Both the position numbers and the translations under genes were made by a program. Shown piece by piece: positions 22,193 through 25,485 of a stretch of DNA of 25,485 bases; position 1 is the stretch's first letter; every line of letters begins with the position of its first letter. This DNA comes from Candidatus Pullichristensenella stercoripullorum (GTDB lineage Bacteria > Bacillota > Clostridia > Christensenellales > Aristaeellaceae), in assembly GCA_018712885.1 (NCBI GenBank), contig DVGE01000130.1:1-25485 (forward strand), read 5' to 3'. The notes under the pieces were generated by a model. That model saw only the letters and a program-made list of their open reading frames with translations, searched no databases and was not told the origin of the DNA.

Positions 22193-22217
22193 ATATGAAT
22201 ACCGATATAATTCATAT
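22193..22217. promoter_or_regulatory. Inverted repeat upstream of the Dpp-type promoter
   Basis: ATATGAAT (22193-22200) and ATTCATAT (22210-22217) form a perfect 8-9-8 inverted repeat, covering about -27 to -52 relative to the predicted start of the Dpp-type operon. This is a typical position for a regulator acting at a promoter with a poor -35. Confidence 0.5.
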
Positions 22218-22282
22218 TTTGTCTGCAATCTTGTGATTTTTTCGATATTTCTGTTATTTTACGCACCGAGGAATTCGATTTC

Positions 22283-22310
22283 CTGCATTTTTGTGGTAGA
22301 ATAAATGCAG
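22283..22310. promoter_or_regulatory. Extended -10 promoter flanked by an inverted repeat (sensor kinase gene)
   Basis: On the plus strand TG-G-TAGAAT (22294-22302) is an extended -10 element. It sits exactly between the arms of a perfect inverted repeat, CTGCATTT (22283-22290) and AAATGCAG (22303-22310). A protein bound there would cover the -10 and the start site near 22309, as in an autorepressor operator. Confidence 0.5.
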
Positions 22311-22346
22311 ATGCGCAACAAGGGGCATGTCAAGGAGCGAAAGAGG

Positions 22347-24161
22347 ATGTTAAGCAGATCGCGGAACATGAAACTTTCCAGCAAGCTTGTTTTGCTGATC
22401 TTCATCTCGCTGGTGTGTATCTATATCATCCTCAGCGTCTTCTGGTTTGTGATCCTCGAGATACAGGCGCGCGATGATTTTTATCAGGCCGGCTATGATA
22501 TGTGCGCCCTCGGCGGGCAGATGGCAGAGCAGGAATGTTCGTACCTGCAGGGCATCGCCGCGTACCTGAGCGTATCTTCCCGCACGCAGGCGATGCTGAT
22601 GAAGAGCAACGCAAACCTGCCCCTGTCGGAAAACGACCGCACGGCCACAGAGCTGGCGCACCTGAAATACCCCGTGTCGGTGATCTTTTTCGACTTGCAG
22701 GGCGAGCCGGTGGACTGGATGAGCATTGACGATTCGCAAACGCCGCTTGCCCAGGACCCGCAGGGCGATACGCCGCTTTCGCGCGTGCTGCACGGACCGG
22801 CGACCTACGCCTGGGAATTCATCGACCAGGGCAGCGACCGACTCTTCGCCCGCGACAACTCGCCCAAGCTCTGTTTGTGGTACCTGGTGACCGATTCCCA
22901 GACCACGCGGCCGTTGGGCGCCGTCGCCATCGCGGTGGACAGCCGCCGTTTCATCAGCATGGGTTCCACACAGGACAGCCCCTATTTCCGCCTCATACTG
23001 CTCGACCAGGAGACGGGCGCGGTCGCCTTCAACCACAGCCCCTATCAACTCAACGAGGATGTCTGCGCCGAGCTGATCGCGTACAGCGGCGAGAAAGCGC
23101 AGGGAAGCGCGGTGATCCCCTACGGTGGAGCGCGCTGCTATTTGTTCTATGAGCGCGTGAAATCCACGCCGCTGACGGTGTACTACATCATCCCCTATTC
23201 CCTCTTTGTGCAGGATGGCTCGTTCTGGGGTTATTTCCTCATCGTGCTGGTGTTTTTGACGCTGTCGCTGCACCCGCTGCTGGGCTATGCCTCCCGCCGC
23301 CTGACCACGCCCCTGCGGGAATTGACCACCACGGTGAGCGGCTTCGCGCGCGGCGATATGAACGCCCTGTTCGAATACAAGGGCAAGGATGAGATCGGCA
23401 TCCTCGGCAACGCCTTCAACGAGATGGTGCGAAGCAACCGGCGGATGCTGGAAAAGACCGTGGAGCTGAAAGTGCGCGAACAGGAGGCCGAGCTCAACGC
23501 GCTGCAAGCGCAGATCAACCCGCACTTTCTCTATAATATGCTCAACATGATCTACTGGCGGGCGATGCGTTCCGGCGACGAGGAGGTGGCGGACATCTCC
23601 TACGCCATGGGCCAGCTCTACCGCATGGCGCTCAACCGCGGCCACAGCCGCATCGCCCTTCGGGAAGAGTTCCAGATCTGCGAATACTACCTGATGCTGC
23701 AGAAGAAGCGCTTCGGCAACCACATCGAATACAATGTCTACGCCGAGCCGGGGCTGGAAGGCGTTGCCGTGCCCAAACTGCTTTTGCAGCCGCTGGTGGA
23801 AAACGCCATCATCCACGGCGCGGAGAATTACACCGACGTGGTGCATATCTCCCTGAGCGCGCGCCGGGAGGGGGAAAACATCGTCTTCCGCGTGGTCAAC
23901 GATGGCAGCGTCATCCCTCCGGAGATCCTGGCGACGTTGCCCTATTGCCCCGTGGCCGAGGGAACGCCGGCCGGCGGCAGCCGCTATGCGCTGCGCAACA
24001 TCGCCGAGCGCTTGAAGCTGCTCTTTGGCGACGCATATGCCTTCACGTTTGCCAGCAGTGAGGAGAGCGGCACCGTGGTGACGATCTCCTATCCGCTGGA
24101 TCACGATTCCGCCATTTTGAAAGGAGATGCAGAGGATGCTCAGAGTGTTGGTCGCGGATGA
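22347..24161 (+). CDS. Sensor histidine kinase, YesM/LytS-type (HPK7/8 class)
   Basis: This 604-residue membrane sensor has transmembrane segment 1 at about 13-36 (LVLLIFISLVCIYIILSVFW), an external sensing domain to about 290, and transmembrane segment 2 at about 293-314. A HAMP linker (317-370, RRLTTPLRELTTTV) follows, and then a His_kinase domain with phospho-acceptor H393 in QAQINPHFLYNMLN. The ATPase domain has the N-box LLLQPLVENAIIHG (about 478-491) and G-box GGSRYALRNIAERL (about 542-555). The ATG at 22347 has AAGGAG at 9 bp. An in-frame ATG at 22305 lies before or at the transcription start and is rejected. It overlaps the response regulator gene and is divergent from the Dpp-type operon, its likely target. 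The sensed signal is unknown. Confidence 0.92.
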   Translation: MLSRSRNMKLSSKLVLLIFISLVCIYIILSVFWFVILEIQARDDFYQAGYDMCALGGQMAEQECSYLQGIAAYLSVSSRTQAMLMKSNANLPLSENDRTATELAHLKYPVSVIFFDLQGEPVDWMSIDDSQTPLAQDPQGDTPLSRVLHGPATYAWEFIDQGSDRLFARDNSPKLCLWYLVTDSQTTRPLGAVAIAVDSRRFISMGSTQDSPYFRLILLDQETGAVAFNHSPYQLNEDVCAELIAYSGEKAQGSAVIPYGGARCYLFYERVKSTPLTVYYIIPYSLFVQDGSFWGYFLIVLVFLTLSLHPLLGYASRRLTTPLRELTTTVSGFARGDMNALFEYKGKDEIGILGNAFNEMVRSNRRMLEKTVELKVREQEAELNALQAQINPHFLYNMLNMIYWRAMRSGDEEVADISYAMGQLYRMALNRGHSRIALREEFQICEYYLMLQKKRFGNHIEYNVYAEPGLEGVAVPKLLLQPLVENAIIHGAENYTDVVHISLSARREGENIVFRVVNDGSVIPPEILATLPYCPVAEGTPAGGSRYALRNIAERLKLLFGDAYAFTFASSEESGTVVTISYPLDHDSAILKGDAEDAQSVGRG

Positions 24162-25224
24162 TGAATTCGATGCGCGTGACAATATGATCGCCATGATCCA
24201 ATGGGAAGAAAACGGCATGACGGTGGTTGCCGCTGAGGACAACGGCCTTTCCGCCTACGAAGCCATTCTCGATCTCCAGCCGGACATCGTGCTCATCGAC
24301 ATCCAGATGCGCGGCATGAACGGCCTGGACGTTATCGAAAAGGTGCGCGCGGTGGACGGGCCGCAGCCGGTGTTCATCATCATCAGCGGATATGATGATT
24401 TTGCTTACGCACAGCGCGCCATCGGCTTGCGGGTGAACGGCTATCTGCTCAAGCCCTTCCGACCGGCGGATGTGCTCTCCATTTTAAAGAAGCACTTTGG
24501 CGAGACCAGCGCTTCGCAGCAGATCTGCCAGAAATATCCCGGCCTGGGCGCGTCGCTGCTCGATCTGAGCACCAGCGGAGAAGATATGACGCGCTATCCC
24601 GTGCAGATGGAGAACAAGGTGATCAGCGCCATGCTGCAGGGAACGTCTGAGGATGTCCGCCAGGCGATCGCACAGTATGCCAAGGCGCTGGAGGATATGC
24701 GCCTCTCCACGCCCGGCACGGTCAACTGCTATCTCATCCTTTACGCGGAGATCCGCCGGCACCTTTCCCACCGGGAAACCGCTGTGCAGCCCTGCGAGGT
24801 CGAATGGGACGATAGTGCGCCCGCGCGCTCCATGCGCCGGCTGCTCACCTCCATGGCGCTGAGCGTGCGCCGCGAGATGGGTCAGACGAAGGCCAAGGGC
24901 AGCGCCCCGGCGATGCGGGCCAAGGCCTATATTGACGAGAACTATGCCGCCCCGCTTTCGCTGGAAGGGGTGGCGCGCCATGTGGCAGTGACGCCCACTT
25001 ACCTGAGCAGCTGTTTCGCCCGCGATATGGGGATGGGCTTTGTGGAGTACATCAAGAGCGTGCGCGTGGCGCACGCCAAGCGGATGCTCATCCATTCAGA
25101 CCTCTCGGTCGACGAGGTGAGCGCCGCCTGCGGCTATCAGGACACGAAGTACTTCAAACAGGTGTTCAAACAGCTTACCGGCATGAGTCCGCACGCCTAT
25201 CGCCAACAGACTCCCGTGCTGTAA
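24136..25224 (+). CDS. AraC-type response regulator (YesN-like)
   Basis: This 362-residue regulator has an N-terminal receiver domain (1 to about 120) with the acidic pair D8-D9, phospho-acceptor D55 in IVLIDIQMRGMNG, the switch serine in IIISGYDDF and the conserved lysine in NGYLLKPF. A linker of about 140 residues without a recognised domain follows, then a C-terminal double helix-turn-helix of the AraC class (about 262-358) ending YFKQVFKQLTGMSPHAYR. It is the partner of the kinase gene, which it overlaps by 26 bp. The ATG at 24136 is chosen over 24127 because AAAGGAG is at a proper distance only from the former. It probably controls the divergent Dpp-type operon. Confidence 0.92.
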   Translation: MLRVLVADDEFDARDNMIAMIQWEENGMTVVAAEDNGLSAYEAILDLQPDIVLIDIQMRGMNGLDVIEKVRAVDGPQPVFIIISGYDDFAYAQRAIGLRVNGYLLKPFRPADVLSILKKHFGETSASQQICQKYPGLGASLLDLSTSGEDMTRYPVQMENKVISAMLQGTSEDVRQAIAQYAKALEDMRLSTPGTVNCYLILYAEIRRHLSHRETAVQPCEVEWDDSAPARSMRRLLTSMALSVRREMGQTKAKGSAPAMRAKAYIDENYAAPLSLEGVARHVAVTPTYLSSCFARDMGMGFVEYIKSVRVAHAKRMLIHSDLSVDEVSAACGYQDTKYFKQVFKQLTGMSPHAYRQQTPVL

Positions 25225-25245
25225 CAAAGCGGGATGGACGAGGCA

Positions 25246-25279
25246 ACACTGCGGCAAGGGGTTTCTCTCACAGCAGTGT
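25246..25279 (+). other. Weak hairpin after the response regulator gene
   Basis: ACACTGC (25246-25252) pairs with GCAGTGT (25273-25279) around a 20-base loop, without a T-run. GGCAAG/CTTGCC could pair instead. It is the only terminator candidate I see. The remaining 25280-25459 has no gene or clear signal. Confidence 0.25.
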
Positions 25280-25459
25280 AAACGATTTCTTGCCATATGT
25301 CAACGCCCAAAAGCATCCAGCGATGACTTTAGGGCGCTCACCAAGGCCACCGGGCATAAAGAAAAGGGGCGTTTTGCGAAAAGTGGCAAGGGCCATTGTA
25401 TGATTCGAGCAATTTCGAGCTTATTTTTTGGGCATATAGCGAAAAGTTCGAAAATGGTA

Positions 25460-25485
25460 TTGACAGTAGCCCCGGCGATGCGTAT
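25460..25485 (+). promoter_or_regulatory. Possible promoter cut by the window end
   Basis: TTGACA (25460-25465) is a perfect -35. Seventeen bases later the window ends with TAT (25483-25485), which would be the first half of a -10 such as TATAAT. A rightward gene may start beyond the window. Confidence 0.35.

Noticed and set aside
22350..24242. A 630-codon minus-strand open frame opposite the histidine kinase gene
   Set aside because: The plus-strand kinase has all expected motifs; the opposite frame is a shadow.

Overview
The window looks like part of a GC-rich chromosome from an uncultured member of the Bacillota (class Clostridia is my best guess). The reasons are strong AGGAGG-type ribosome sites, a YesM/YesN-type sensor and AraC-type response regulator pair, a FadR-type GntR regulator, consensus sigma-A promoters and Clostridia-like protein families. 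This is inference from style; there is no rRNA or other marker gene.

Layout. (1) 1-384: a decayed IS200-type insertion sequence whose transposase has lost its middle, followed by a run of tight hairpins. (2) 385-794: no gene. It holds a plus-strand terminator-like hairpin and four regularly spaced copies of a palindromic site, TAATGC-N7-GCATTA. (3) 795-11858, minus strand: a ten-gene sugar operon. In transcription order it has a sugar-binding protein, permease, ATPase, metallo-beta-lactamase-fold hydrolase, Gfo/Idh/MocA dehydrogenase, RraA-like aldolase, IlvD/Edd dehydratase, iron alcohol dehydrogenase, KDPG aldolase fused to a VOC domain, and KDG kinase. It starts from a perfect-consensus promoter (TTGACA-17-TATAAT) followed by a 29-bp palindrome. 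(4) 12151-12855: the GntR/FadR-family regulator just upstream on the same strand, with its own promoter and terminator. (5) 13080-22130, minus strand: a second transport and catabolic operon with DppB, DppC, DppD and DppF-type components, a TPR protein, a family-5 solute-binding protein, a RidA-like protein and two tandem amidohydrolases. (6) 22347-25224, plus strand: a divergently transcribed histidine kinase and response regulator. (7) 25225-25485: no gene; a possible promoter is cut by the window end.

How the genes may work together. The sugar operon reads as an oxidative, Entner-Doudoroff-like route. An aldose is imported by the ABC transporter and oxidised to a lactone by the Gfo/Idh enzyme, which resembles dihydrodiol/xylose dehydrogenases. 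The metallo-hydrolase opens the lactone, and IlvD/Edd dehydrates the aldonate to a 2-keto-3-deoxy acid. That acid is then phosphorylated by KdgK and split by Eda, or split directly by the RraA-like aldolase, with the alcohol dehydrogenase removing an aldehyde. Each step is assigned from family membership and gene order only. The second operon probably imports a peptide or related amide and hydrolyses it in the cytoplasm; the two-component system between divergent promoters is its likely regulator.

Main points worth a second look: the four phased palindromes at 514-700, the internally deleted IS200 with its hairpin array, the promoter/operator at 11883-11951, the aldolase-VOC fusion, the amidohydrolase pair in which one copy has lost a metal-binding histidine, and two operators in the divergent promoter region.
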